Positions 34,092 through 43,162 of a stretch of 64,000 nt of DNA are shown here, one piece after another. A program made the position numbers and the translations under genes. Source of the DNA: Alteromonas mediterranea DE (GTDB lineage Bacteria > Pseudomonadota > Gammaproteobacteria > Enterobacterales > Alteromonadaceae); assembly GCF_000020585.3 (NCBI RefSeq), contig NC_011138.3:1903136-1967135 (forward strand), written 5' to 3'. Each line of letters begins with the position of its first letter. The first letter of the stretch is position 1. The notes below the pieces were generated by a model. It had not been told where the DNA came from. It was given only the letters and a program-made list of their open reading frames with translations, and searched no databases.

Positions 34092-36797
34092 ATGAAATTT
34101 AAAACGCGTAAGACCGCAGTTGCCGCTATGGTTGGCACTGCTTTACTTTGCTCACCTTATTTAGTTTCAGCACAAGAAACTGACGCAGATAAAGAGCAAG
34201 AAGCAAAGAAAGACGTTGAACTTATTCTAGTTACCGGCAGTTTCGTGCGCCGAAGCGAGAACTTCGAATCACCCTCACCGCTGGCCGTTGTTGATAGCGT
34301 GGCTATTGATGCAATTGGCGCAAAGAATATTGCTGACATTACACAAACACTTACCATTAACACAGGTGCTGAAAACAACCCAGACGCGTTTACGCAAAAC
34401 GCGACTGCTGGCACATCTAATATTAACCTTCGGGGCCTTGGTGTTGCCTCGACCTTGGTCCTGCTAAATAACAAGCGCCAAGTAGTTACCGCTCAGCCCA
34501 CTAATGAAGGCCTCAACTTTGTAGACACTAGTTCATTAGTACCTATGATTGCCATCGACCGCATGGAAGTAGTGAAAGATGGAGCATCAGCCCTTTACGG
34601 TTCTGACGCGGTTGCCGGTGTAGTTAACTTTATTACTAAACGAAACTACGACGGTGCAATGGTAAGCGTTGATTATCAAGATGGGGCCCATGGCGATAAT
34701 AAAGAGTATATTCTACAGGGGTTGTGGGGAGCTACTGGAGACAACGGAAGCGTACTTGCTGCAATCAGCTATACCAACCGCTCGCCACTGTTTTTAAGCG
34801 ATAGACGCTTAAGTCGTCCGCAAGATGACACCAGTGCCCTAGGAAATCCTGGCTCTTATTTTTTGAATATTCCTGGAGCGGGTCCACTTCCAATAATTGA
34901 TCCATATGGATGTGAAGAGTTCGGCGGCGCGCCAGATCTCAGAGCACCTAGCGGCACGATTCCCGGCTTAGAAGTAGGCTTTTGTGGCTTCGATTTTGGT
35001 AAATTTTATTCGTATGTTGCCGATGAAAGTCGAACCAATGCCTATGTTCGCGCCGATTATGAGTTTGATAACGATATAACTTGGACAGCGGAATTCAGTA
35101 CCGCAAGAAACCGTGCAGAGCGGGGGGGAGCACCAAGCTTCCCTATCTTAACTTCGCCCATCGTTCCTGATTATCACCCGCAAAACCCGTTTGGCCAGTC
35201 TGTGGCCTTTTTCGGAAGAGCAGAAGGAAACGGCTTTGAAGGCGACCCAGCGAATACCGAATCTGACACCCTTCGTTTTAGCACCAGCTTACAAGGTGTC
35301 ACCGACACAGGGTTCTGGGAAGTAAGTTATACCCGAGCAGTGAACGATTTTGTGTTCAGAGTACCTGATGTATTAAACACAGAGTTCCAGCTGGCACTTT
35401 ATGGCCTTGGCGGTTCGAACTGTGATCCTATAGCAGGGTCGCCCGGGGTAGGGAATTGTGAGTTCTTTAATCCGTTTGCTACCTCTTATACATCGGCCCC
35501 CAATTCTGATTATGTCGTTAGTTCATTTACGGGCACAGAGGTAATTGATTCTAAAGCTGACTTAGAAGTCTTCGAAGCTTTCACTTCGTTTGATGTCTTT
35601 GAAATGGGCGGTGGATTTGCGGCTTTGGCGCTAGGAGTGCAGTATCGAGAAAACCAGCTTAGTCAAGATTATGATGACTTGGCGAATCAAGACAGCTTCA
35701 CCTTCGTGATTGGTAACCCCGATATTGATGGTAGCCAAGACGTATGGGCGGCGTTTGGTGAATTAGCCTTACCTATTAACGACGAATTAGACGTTCAGCT
35801 TGCCGTGCGTTATGAAGATTACGGTGGCTCAATAGGTAGTACTGTCGACCCGAAACTCGCGGTCTCGTGGCGCGCAACCGATGAATTCTCGTTCCGTGGA
35901 TCAATTTCTACCTCATTTAGAGCGCCTACGGTCTTCCTAGCGCAAGGCGGGGCTACGTCGTTACAGCAGTTAATTGACCCTGTTCAAGGGGCCGTCGCTT
36001 TTGTTGCGGTGCGAACGTCGGGTAATGAAGATTTGAAACCTGAAGAATCTACCGCCTATAACATTGGCTTCTCTTACGAGCCATTCAGAGATTTTTCTAT
36101 AGAAGTTGATTATTGGAATTTTGAATTTGAAGACTTGATCATTCAGGAGAATGCGCAAGCGGTACTCAATGAAGACCCGACGAATCCTGACCGAGTCATT
36201 CGCGCGGGCGATCCGTTGACCGGCCCAGCGCTTCAGGTGAACAATACCTATGTTAACGCAAGCTCACTTGAAACATCGGGTCTTGATTTTGTGACCAGCT
36301 ATAAAATTGAAACCGACTTTGGTAGCTTCACGCCGTCACTTAATGCTACCTATATTACTAAATATGACCTTATGGACCCACAGGCAGGTAATATAGACGG
36401 CGCAGGGCGTCGTAACTTTAACAACATAGGAGTATCTTCCCCTGAGCTGCGCGCGAATTTAGGCTTGGCTTGGAAGAATGACATCCATGCTGCCAATGTC
36501 TTCTTGCGCTATATTTCGTCGTATGACGATGACCAAAACTGTGATGACGGCACAGCTAACCTAGGCGGTTGTGCGGGCGGATTTTACGAAGTGGATAGCC
36601 ACCTAACGGTTGATGCGCAATATAACATTGACCTTGGCGGTCTTTATGATACTGAGCAGAGTTACGTGTTAACCCTTGGTGCAATCAATATGTTTGATGA
36701 AGAACCCCCTCAGCTATTTACCAATAGTGGTTTTGACTCAAAAGTTCACGACCCGCGAGGCCGACAAATCTATGCGCGTTTAGCTATTGAGTTTTAA
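34092..36797 (+). CDS. TonB-dependent outer-membrane receptor
   Basis: 901 residues. Signal peptide ending near VSAQE, TonB box-like LILVTGS at about 45-51, plug domain with TSNINLRGLG and DRMEVVKDGASALYGSDAVAGVVNFITKRN, then a beta-barrel ending DPRGRQIYARLAIEF with a terminal Phe. No siderophore genes or TonB-ExbB lie beside it, and it has no FecA-type signalling extension. Substrate (iron complex, carbohydrate or other) is not inferable. Terminator at 36822. Confidence 0.95.
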   Translation: MKFKTRKTAVAAMVGTALLCSPYLVSAQETDADKEQEAKKDVELILVTGSFVRRSENFESPSPLAVVDSVAIDAIGAKNIADITQTLTINTGAENNPDAFTQNATAGTSNINLRGLGVASTLVLLNNKRQVVTAQPTNEGLNFVDTSSLVPMIAIDRMEVVKDGASALYGSDAVAGVVNFITKRNYDGAMVSVDYQDGAHGDNKEYILQGLWGATGDNGSVLAAISYTNRSPLFLSDRRLSRPQDDTSALGNPGSYFLNIPGAGPLPIIDPYGCEEFGGAPDLRAPSGTIPGLEVGFCGFDFGKFYSYVADESRTNAYVRADYEFDNDITWTAEFSTARNRAERGGAPSFPILTSPIVPDYHPQNPFGQSVAFFGRAEGNGFEGDPANTESDTLRFSTSLQGVTDTGFWEVSYTRAVNDFVFRVPDVLNTEFQLALYGLGGSNCDPIAGSPGVGNCEFFNPFATSYTSAPNSDYVVSSFTGTEVIDSKADLEVFEAFTSFDVFEMGGGFAALALGVQYRENQLSQDYDDLANQDSFTFVIGNPDIDGSQDVWAAFGELALPINDELDVQLAVRYEDYGGSIGSTVDPKLAVSWRATDEFSFRGSISTSFRAPTVFLAQGGATSLQQLIDPVQGAVAFVAVRTSGNEDLKPEESTAYNIGFSYEPFRDFSIEVDYWNFEFEDLIIQENAQAVLNEDPTNPDRVIRAGDPLTGPALQVNNTYVNASSLETSGLDFVTSYKIETDFGSFTPSLNATYITKYDLMDPQAGNIDGAGRRNFNNIGVSSPELRANLGLAWKNDIHAANVFLRYISSYDDDQNCDDGTANLGGCAGGFYEVDSHLTVDAQYNIDLGGLYDTEQSYVLTLGAINMFDEEPPQLFTNSGFDSKVHDPRGRQIYARLAIEF

Positions 36798-36821
36798 CGC
36801 TTAACGTTGCACCTATAAAGT

Positions 36822-36849
36822 CGACCTAGTGAGTCACAACGCTAGGTCG
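36822..36849 (+). terminator. receptor gene terminator
   Basis: CGACCTAG / CTAGGTCG (8-bp stem) followed by GCTTTTTT. Confidence 0.85.
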
Positions 36850-36987
36850 GCTTTTTTAATTGCTTGTAAACTATTTCCTCCACCTTGCGCTTTCCTAATA
36901 GCGCGCAATGACTTCTAATCTTTCAACGTTTCATTAAAGTAGTAAGCTCACGTGTCAATCAATTTACGTTATTTCAAGGAACGCGCT

Positions 36988-37290
36988 ATGGCTACAAAAC
37001 TGGTAGAAAGTGAAATTGAGAATAAACTTGAAGCACTCAACGCTCTGATAACTGATGACACCCCTTGGGAGCGCAGTGGTGATAGCATTAAAAAAACATT
37101 TACGTTTAAAAGCTTTATTCGGGCGTTTGGGTGGATGTCGCAAATGGCTATTTGGGCTGAGAAGCTAAAGCATCATCCAGAATGGTTTAACGTTTACAAT
37201 AAAGTAGAAGTAACTTTGACCACCCATGACGCCGGTGGATTGACTGAACTGGATTTCTCGCTTGCTGAAAAAATGGAAAAATTTAAATAA
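36988..37290 (+). CDS. 4a-hydroxytetrahydrobiopterin dehydratase
   Basis: 100 residues from ATG 36988 (AAGGA seven bases upstream); the earlier start at 36952 adds unconserved residues. Pterin-4a-carbinolamine dehydratase fold: [27 protein letters not shown] carries the His-His-Pro-(Glu)-Trp signature, and [20 protein letters not shown] completes the family pattern. It recycles the pterin cofactor of phenylalanine hydroxylase. No phhA gene is in the window. Confidence 0.94.
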   Translation: MATKLVESEIENKLEALNALITDDTPWERSGDSIKKTFTFKSFIRAFGWMSQMAIWAEKLKHHPEWFNVYNKVEVTLTTHDAGGLTELDFSLAEKMEKFK

Positions 37291-37408
37291 CTTAGCGCGT
37301 GTGCTTTGTAAAAGGTGCTAATCAGCAGCATATTCGTATTAACTTTGAGCATGTTGGTCAATTAAACTGCGAACAGTCAGAAAAATGAAATATTTCGCAC
37401 CTTTGTAC

Positions 37409-37436
37409 TTGTGTTGAGAAAGTCCCTATGTATAAT
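37409..37436 (+). promoter_or_regulatory. promoter of the initiator tRNA cluster
   Basis: TTGTGT (37409-37414), 16-bp spacer, perfect TATAAT (37431-37436), then a GC-rich discriminator-like stretch typical of stable-RNA promoters, about 57 bp before the first tRNA. Confidence 0.7.
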
Positions 37437-37492
37437 ACGCACCACGTTGAAGCGAGGCATTAAACGAAACGCTTCAAACGTATATTTTCTGG

Positions 37493-37569
<77 letters not shown>

Positions 37570-37622
37570 CAGAAAATAAACCAGAATTTCAAAGCTTTGC
37601 AATGCAAGCTTTACCGTACAAT

Positions 37623-37699
<77 letters not shown>

Positions 37700-37753
37700 T
37701 ATTTATATAGCCAGAATTATAAAGCATCGCAACACCATGCTTTACCGTACAGT

Positions 37754-37830
<77 letters not shown>

Positions 37831-37834
37831 CATT

Positions 37835-37860
37835 AAAAACCCAGCATTTGCTGGGTTTTT
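37835..37860 (+). terminator. tRNA cluster terminator
   Basis: AAAAACCCAGC / GCTGGGTTTTT (11-bp stem, loop ATTT) and further T residues, directly after the third tRNA. Confidence 0.92.
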
Positions 37861-37998
37861 TCTTTTTCGCCTTTTAATTATTCCTTCTATATTTTTTGGC
37901 ACAATATTCTCAACAAATAACTACACTATAGAAATGTGTATGCTAAATTGATTTATCGCCACTAATAACAATTAACTAGAAGGTAGTTTTGCCGCGTT

Positions 37999-40900
37999 AT
38001 GATATCTCGCTTTTTTACGTTTGAAGAAAGCGCCACTTTGCTAGAGGGCGCCTACCACTTTCCCCTCGTAGTATTGTCTCTTTTAGTCGCAATATTTGCA
38101 TCATTTATGGCGTTTAATGTCGCAGGACAAGCTGCCGTTACAACCGATCACCTTCGCCGGAATACGCTATTGGGAACGGGCAGTATTGCGCTTGGTGGCG
38201 GCATTTGGTCTATGCATTTTCTGGGCATGACCGCGTTTGATTTGTGCGTATCTGTTGAATATGACCCCCTTATAACGGGGCTGTCGGCCCTGCCGGGCAT
38301 TGCGGCGGCATGGGTAGCGCTGAATTTACTAATTAAAACCCGCATCAGTGTGAGTGAAGTTATTCTTGGCGGTGTATTGGTAGGCGCAGGTATTGGTACT
38401 ATGCACTACAGTGGTATGGCGGCAATGGAAATGGCACCTTTGCTGCGATACAACTTACCTATGTTCGCGCTGTCCATTATAGTAGCAGTACTTCTTGCCA
38501 TGCTTTCACTTTGGATTAAGTTTGGAATAAGAGCGGCAACGAAGTCTAAAAAGCTTTTGGGTAAACACGTTTTACTAGCTAGTGTAGTTATGGGGTGTGC
38601 TATTGCAGGAATGCATTATACCGGCATGGCCGCAGCGCGTTTTGTTTTGCCGCCTGGTATGGAAACCTCTGCTCAATCATCAAATATCGCGGTCTTTTTG
38701 GCCGTATCAATAGCAATAGTTACACTTATACTTATTACTATGGTGTTGGGTATCAGCCTGTTATTCAAATACCGTGACGTTATGGTACGGGCAATCGAAA
38801 GCGAACGAATTCAAAGAGCAATAACCGACACGGCAGTAGATGCCATCATGACTGTCAATGATAAAGGCATCATAAAAACGGCTAACCCTGCCGTAGAACA
38901 TATTTATGGTTATAAGCCTGATGAACTCATTGGTCTTCACGCGTCTGAAATTGTTCCTCATGAAAGGCGCCACCTTTACGACGATGACTTTTTTAGTCAA
39001 CGGGTTGTGCCCACTGAGCAAATTATTGGTACTGGACGTGAAGTAGAAATATTAAGAAAAGGTGGTGAAAAGATACCGGTTCGCCTCGGTGTGGGGTATA
39101 CGAAAATTGATGGAAAGCCGGTTTTTGTTTCGTTTGCTTCCGATTTGCGCAAACGTAAAGAAATAGAAGATGCCCTTCGTGAAAGTGAGGCTAAGTTTAG
39201 AAGTTTGATTTCTAATATTCCGGGAGTAGCGTATCGCTGTCTGAATATGCCTGGCTGGCCAATGGTATTTATTAGTGATGCGGTTACAGAAGTAACGGGT
39301 TATTCACCCGAAGATTTTGTATTGCCAGACCCAAAGCGTTCTTTTAGTGACCTTTATCATCCTGACGATGTGGAAAGGCTTTGTAATGTAAACAGCGACG
39401 GGGGCCCGTTCTCCTATGAATATCGCATTGTTGCAAAATCAGGCGAAGTTAAATGGGTAACGGAGCACGGCGTTCATGTTAAAGATGAAGATGGCAACGT
39501 GCTTTACGTAGATGGGTTTATCTCTGATATCACTCAAAGACGTGTAATGGAAGATGAGCTTAAAGCCGCGAAAGAAAAGGCAGAGCAGGCTGCCGCAGCC
39601 CGTACGGCCTTCTTAGCAAATATGAGCCATGAAATTCGTACACCCATGAACGCGATTATTGGCTTTAGCGACCTCATGTTAGGCGAGGCCTTACGAGACG
39701 AACAAAAATCTCATCTCACTACAATTAATCGTTCGGCGCGCTCCCTGCTTCACCTACTCAATGATATTTTGGACAGTGCTAAGTTAGATAAAGGAAAGCT
39801 TGATCTAGACTATCGCGACTTCCTTATACGTGAAGAATTAGACCTTGTTGTATCGACCTTTTGGTTAGAAGCTAAACGCAAAAAGGTCGACCTAGTACTT
39901 AACGTGGATGCGTCGGTTGCCGATGGTTACCGAGGTGTACCAGAGCGCATGCGGCAAGTACTTAACAACCTGATTGGCAATGCTGTGAAGTTTACGCACG
40001 AAGGCAAAGTAGAAATAGCGGTAAGAAGTGAAGGAGAGCTTGTTTACTTTGATGTTTCAGATACCGGCATTGGGATGACGAAAGCGCAGTTGGACAATGT
40101 ATTCGACCCGTTCTCTCAAGCCGATGCGTCAATGAGTAGAAAGTATGGGGGGACCGGGTTAGGTACCACGATTTCGAAACAGCTGGTAGAGCTGATGGGC
40201 GGCAATATTTGTGCAACCAGTGAAGAAGGGAAAGGGACGACCTTTACCTTTCGGCTACCGTTAGAAGTTGTTGCGTTAGATGAAACGAGCAAGGCTGACG
40301 CGGATGCAAAAATAACGCATATCGAGTCTACACTGAATATTCTGGTAGTGGATGATGTTCAGCAAAATATTGAGTTACTTTCATTACTGCTTAAACGCTC
40401 AGGGCACAAGGTAGAGACGGCAACAGACGGTTTGATCGCACTTAAAAAAATGCGCGCACAGTCTTTTGATGTGGTGTTGATGGATTTACAAATGCCTAAC
40501 CTCGATGGTTTAGAGGCAGCTAAACAACGTCGACTTTATGAAAAAGATCAGGGATTACCTGCAACGCCTATCATCGCACTTACTGCAAGTGTGCTCGTTC
40601 AAGATAAGTATGAGGCAGAGCAAGCCGGTATGGAAGGATTTGCTAATAAGCCTGTGGATTTCTCCTTATTAATGGAAGAGATTGTGCGGGTACTTAACCT
40701 GGAAACTGAGCAGGTGAAAGTATCAGAAAACGCGCTGCCAACGCAGCATCGCGCATCTACACTCAGTGTTGAAAAGCATATTTTAGATATCAATAAGGCC
40801 ATTGATTTGTGGGGCAACGAAGATACGGTGCTCCAAGAGGTCGATAAATTTACCTCTTCTTGTCGAGATAAAATAGATGCGCTGATGAGTGCTACAATTA

Positions 40901-41334
40901 GGGAAGATTACAAAGCGGTAGCAGCTTTAGCACATGGATTGAAAGGCACGTCTGGGAATTTATGTTTAACCACGTTTTTCCGCACCACGCGAGATATAGA
41001 GTCTCAAGCGCTGAAGTCACACGTTGATATAGAAAACATTAATGTATTAAGAGACGCATTAGATAAAATTGAATTAATGTTGAGCGAGTCGCCCTTGTAC
41101 GCTGAGGATGCTATAAATGAAAGCATCGACAACGAGCTGTTACTTAGCCATTTAATGTCGCTGCTTGAAAGCGTTGACAAAAATATGGTGGATGAAGAAG
41201 AGTTGGCTTTCCTGCGTGAAGTAGGGTGTTCTAGTCATAAAGAACAAATAACGCAAATCATATTAGATATAGACGATTTCGAATTTGAACTCGCGCATGA
41301 ACGGATTTCGTTAATGTTAGAAGAGTTAAAGTAG
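37999..41334 (+). CDS. MHYT/PAS hybrid sensor histidine kinase
   Basis: 1111 residues. N-terminal seven-helix MHYT domain (MHFLGM about 72, MHYSGM about 135, MHYTGM about 205), two PAS domains (about 265-385 and 395-515), HisKA with the phospho-accepting His in FLANMSHEIRTPMNAIIGF (about 548), HATPase (NLIGNAVKFT, DTGIGM, GGTGLGTTI), a receiver (DVVLMDLQMPNLDG, about 780-895) and a C-terminal Hpt domain (ALAHGLKGTSGNL). MHYT may sense oxygen, CO or NO via bound metal. Its stop is 2 bases before the HD-GYP regulator gene. Confidence 0.95.
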   Translation: MISRFFTFEESATLLEGAYHFPLVVLSLLVAIFASFMAFNVAGQAAVTTDHLRRNTLLGTGSIALGGGIWSMHFLGMTAFDLCVSVEYDPLITGLSALPGIAAAWVALNLLIKTRISVSEVILGGVLVGAGIGTMHYSGMAAMEMAPLLRYNLPMFALSIIVAVLLAMLSLWIKFGIRAATKSKKLLGKHVLLASVVMGCAIAGMHYTGMAAARFVLPPGMETSAQSSNIAVFLAVSIAIVTLILITMVLGISLLFKYRDVMVRAIESERIQRAITDTAVDAIMTVNDKGIIKTANPAVEHIYGYKPDELIGLHASEIVPHERRHLYDDDFFSQRVVPTEQIIGTGREVEILRKGGEKIPVRLGVGYTKIDGKPVFVSFASDLRKRKEIEDALRESEAKFRSLISNIPGVAYRCLNMPGWPMVFISDAVTEVTGYSPEDFVLPDPKRSFSDLYHPDDVERLCNVNSDGGPFSYEYRIVAKSGEVKWVTEHGVHVKDEDGNVLYVDGFISDITQRRVMEDELKAAKEKAEQAAAARTAFLANMSHEIRTPMNAIIGFSDLMLGEALRDEQKSHLTTINRSARSLLHLLNDILDSAKLDKGKLDLDYRDFLIREELDLVVSTFWLEAKRKKVDLVLNVDASVADGYRGVPERMRQVLNNLIGNAVKFTHEGKVEIAVRSEGELVYFDVSDTGIGMTKAQLDNVFDPFSQADASMSRKYGGTGLGTTISKQLVELMGGNICATSEEGKGTTFTFRLPLEVVALDETSKADADAKITHIESTLNILVVDDVQQNIELLSLLLKRSGHKVETATDGLIALKKMRAQSFDVVLMDLQMPNLDGLEAAKQRRLYEKDQGLPATPIIALTASVLVQDKYEAEQAGMEGFANKPVDFSLLMEEIVRVLNLETEQVKVSENALPTQHRASTLSVEKHILDINKAIDLWGNEDTVLQEVDKFTSSCRDKIDALMSATIREDYKAVAALAHGLKGTSGNLCLTTFFRTTRDIESQALKSHVDIENINVLRDALDKIELMLSESPLYAEDAINESIDNELLLSHLMSLLESVDKNMVDEEELAFLREVGCSSHKEQITQIILDIDDFEFELAHERISLMLEELK

Positions 41335-41336
41335 CC

Positions 41337-42350
41337 ATGGGACAGGGCATGTTAGATATTGATATTGAAAAACCCACTTTATTGCTTGTAGACGACGAGC
41401 CTGTCAATCTCCGCGTTTTAAAGCAACTACTAGCCAACGATTATCAGCTTATTTTTGCGAGAAATGGCGAGGAAGCGCTCAAATTAGCGCCAAGCAGGCA
41501 GCCAAATTTAATTTTGCTGGATGTCATGATGCCAGGTTTAACGGGCTTTGAAGTATGCAGACAGTTAAAGCAGCAAGAAAATACAAAGCAGATACCTGTT
41601 ATATTCGTCACCGCGTTAAATGATGAGCAAGATGAAACACAAGGTTTTGACGCTGGCGCAGTAGATTATATTACTAAGCCTATTTCACCTGCTATAGTAA
41701 AAGCGCGGGTTAAAACTCACCTAAGTTTGGTCCAAGCCGACGAGTTGCTCGACAGCCGTTTACAAGTTGTACAGCGCCTCGGTAAAGCAGCTGAGTATAA
41801 AGATAATGAGACGGGTATGCATGTCATGCGTATGAGTCATTATTCGAAAGAACTGGCGCTGGCTTATGGCCTATCAGAGAAGCAAGCTGAGATTCTGCTT
41901 CATGCAGCCCCTATGCATGACATAGGGAAAATAGGCATTGCAGACAGTATCATGCTTAAGCCTGGTAAATTGACCGATGAAGAATTTGCGACCATGAAGC
42001 ACCACCCTGAGATAGGGGCTGAAATCATTGGTGATTGTGGTGACTCGGTTTTATTAAAAGTCGCTAAATCGGTGTCTTTAACCCACCATGAAAAATGGGA
42101 TGGTACCGGTTATCCCAACGGGCTAGCAGGCGAGGATATTCCTATTGAAGGCCGAATTTGCGCTCTTGCTGATGTGTTTGATGCCCTAACCAGTAAGCGT
42201 CCTTACAAAGACGCTTGGAGTATCGAAAAAACTATCGATTTTTTAGAGAGTCAACGAGGCAAGCATTTTGAGCCTCGTTTAGTTGATTTAATAATCGAAA
42301 TAATGCCGAAAATTCTCGACATTAAAGCCACCTTCAAAGACGAAGACTAA
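41337..42350 (+). CDS. HD-GYP response regulator (probable c-di-GMP phosphodiesterase)
   Basis: 337 residues. Receiver with acceptor Asp in LILLDVMMPGLTG and Lys in YITKPIS; then an HD-GYP domain with HDIGKIGI, HHE (LTHHEKWDGTGYPNGL), the GYP loop (GTGYPNGLAGEDIPIEGRI) and DVFDALTSKRPYK, as in active c-di-GMP phosphodiesterases. It is translated right after the hybrid kinase, so it is its likely output. The start at ATG 41337 is used; ATG 41349 is an alternative. Confidence 0.95.
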   Translation: MGQGMLDIDIEKPTLLLVDDEPVNLRVLKQLLANDYQLIFARNGEEALKLAPSRQPNLILLDVMMPGLTGFEVCRQLKQQENTKQIPVIFVTALNDEQDETQGFDAGAVDYITKPISPAIVKARVKTHLSLVQADELLDSRLQVVQRLGKAAEYKDNETGMHVMRMSHYSKELALAYGLSEKQAEILLHAAPMHDIGKIGIADSIMLKPGKLTDEEFATMKHHPEIGAEIIGDCGDSVLLKVAKSVSLTHHEKWDGTGYPNGLAGEDIPIEGRICALADVFDALTSKRPYKDAWSIEKTIDFLESQRGKHFEPRLVDLIIEIMPKILDIKATFKDED

Positions 42351-42360
42351 GTATTGGCTG

Positions 42361-42389
42361 TTGCTTAATGCGCCGCCTATACGTATAAT
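42361..42389 (+). promoter_or_regulatory. promoter upstream of rimP leader RNA
   Basis: TTGCTT (42361-42366), 17-bp spacer, perfect TATAAT (42384-42389). This is the only clear promoter between the HD-GYP gene and rimP. Confidence 0.7.
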
Positions 42390-42395
42390 GGACAC

Positions 42396-42575
42396 ATTAA
42401 GTGATGAGCGCGGGCTCCCTCAGAGTTCAGAAATGAGTGTTCAGGAAAGTAACGCCCTCATCCATAGCAAGCTATCACCTAACGGTGGTTTTACCCATAA
42501 GTTTGCAACTGCCCTTGTTGGCAGGTATGGGTTCAGAATTTTAATAAAAGCCCCGCTAGTCCGGGGCTTTTTGTT
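42396..42575 (+). ncRNA. candidate structured RNA, about 180 nt, before rimP
   Basis: Begins about 7 bases after TATAAT and ends at an intrinsic terminator (42546-42571). Long-range pairing GATGAG/CTCATC (42403-42408 / 42457-42462, extended by GCG/CGC past a mismatch), CACC/GGTG (42476-42479 / 42484-42487), ACCCATA/TATGGGT (42493-42499 / 42526-42532) enclosing CTGCC/GGCAG (42509-42513 / 42520-42524). Not a tRNA, 6S or 4.5S by eye. It could be an independent RNA or the leader of rimP-nusA-infB. Confidence 0.6.
42546..42571 (+). terminator. terminator upstream of rimP
   Basis: AAAAGCCCCG / CGGGGCTTTT, a 10-bp stem with loop CTAGTC and T residues. It ends the candidate RNA and would act as an attenuator if read through into rimP. 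Confidence 0.9.
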
Positions 42576-42621
42576 GTATTAAAACCTGGAGTCAGCCTCG
42601 CTGAGCCGGGTGATGACAGGT

Positions 42622-42640
42622 GGGCTTTAGGCCCTTTTTT
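42622..42640 (+). promoter_or_regulatory. rimP leader attenuator-like hairpin
   Basis: GGGC-TTTAG-GCCC followed by six T residues, ending eight bases before the rimP ribosome site. Short terminator-like hairpins at this place are known in enterobacteria (the rimP-leader motif). Assignment by position and shape. Confidence 0.6.
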
Positions 42641-42658
42641 CGTTTTTGGAGGTTTGCA

Positions 42659-43117
42659 TTGGCAAAACTTGAAGAGAAGCTAACCGAAATGCTAGAACCA
42701 GGTGTTGAAGCACTTGGATTTGAGTTGGTTGGCATCGAGTTTGTACGAGCGGGGAAACATTCGATTCTTCGCGTTTTTATTGATCATGAAAACGGGATTA
42801 CCGTAGATGATTGTGCAGATGTAAGTCATCAGGTTAGCGCGATTTTGGACGTTGAAGATCCAATTAGCACTGAATATAACTTGGAAGTGTCATCACCAGG
42901 TATGGACAGACCGCTTTTCAAAGAAAAGCATTACATCGAGTCTGTGGGTGAAGTGGTTCAGGTTCGTTTGTCTATGCCGATGGACGACAGACGCAATTTT
43001 AAAGGCAAAGTACTTGCGTGCGAAAACGGCATGGTAAGTATTGAAGTGGATGGCCAGCAGTTCCAGTTAGCTGTGGCGAATATCGAAAAAGGTAACGTTG
43101 TTCCCACGTTCGATTAA
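42659..43117 (+). CDS. rimP: ribosome maturation factor RimP
   Basis: Needed for 30S subunit maturation. 152 residues from a TTG start with a strong GGAGG six bases upstream, giving AKLEEKLTEMLEPGVEALGFELVGIEF. The ORF from 42620 starts inside the attenuator and is rejected. Motifs: VDDCADVSHQVSAILDVEDPI, YNLEVSSPGMDRPLF. It heads the rimP-nusA-infB-rbfA-truB block. A TTG start with strong SD may allow tight control. Confidence 0.96.
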   Translation: MAKLEEKLTEMLEPGVEALGFELVGIEFVRAGKHSILRVFIDHENGITVDDCADVSHQVSAILDVEDPISTEYNLEVSSPGMDRPLFKEKHYIESVGEVVQVRLSMPMDDRRNFKGKVLACENGMVSIEVDGQQFQLAVANIEKGNVVPTFD

Positions 43118-43162
43118 CGGAACAGCTCTGCTTTCATCGACGAAAGCAAAAGTGAGGCGAAA

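Noticed and set aside
42396..42575. 6S, 4.5S, tRNA or c-di-GMP riboswitch identity for the RNA before rimP
   Set aside because: No 6S closing helix, no signal-recognition core motif, no cloverleaf and no GEMM consensus are visible.
42361..42582. 73-codon plus-strand reading frame before rimP
   Set aside because: It runs through an intrinsic terminator and its TTG start sits on the -35 box; the region fits a structured RNA better.
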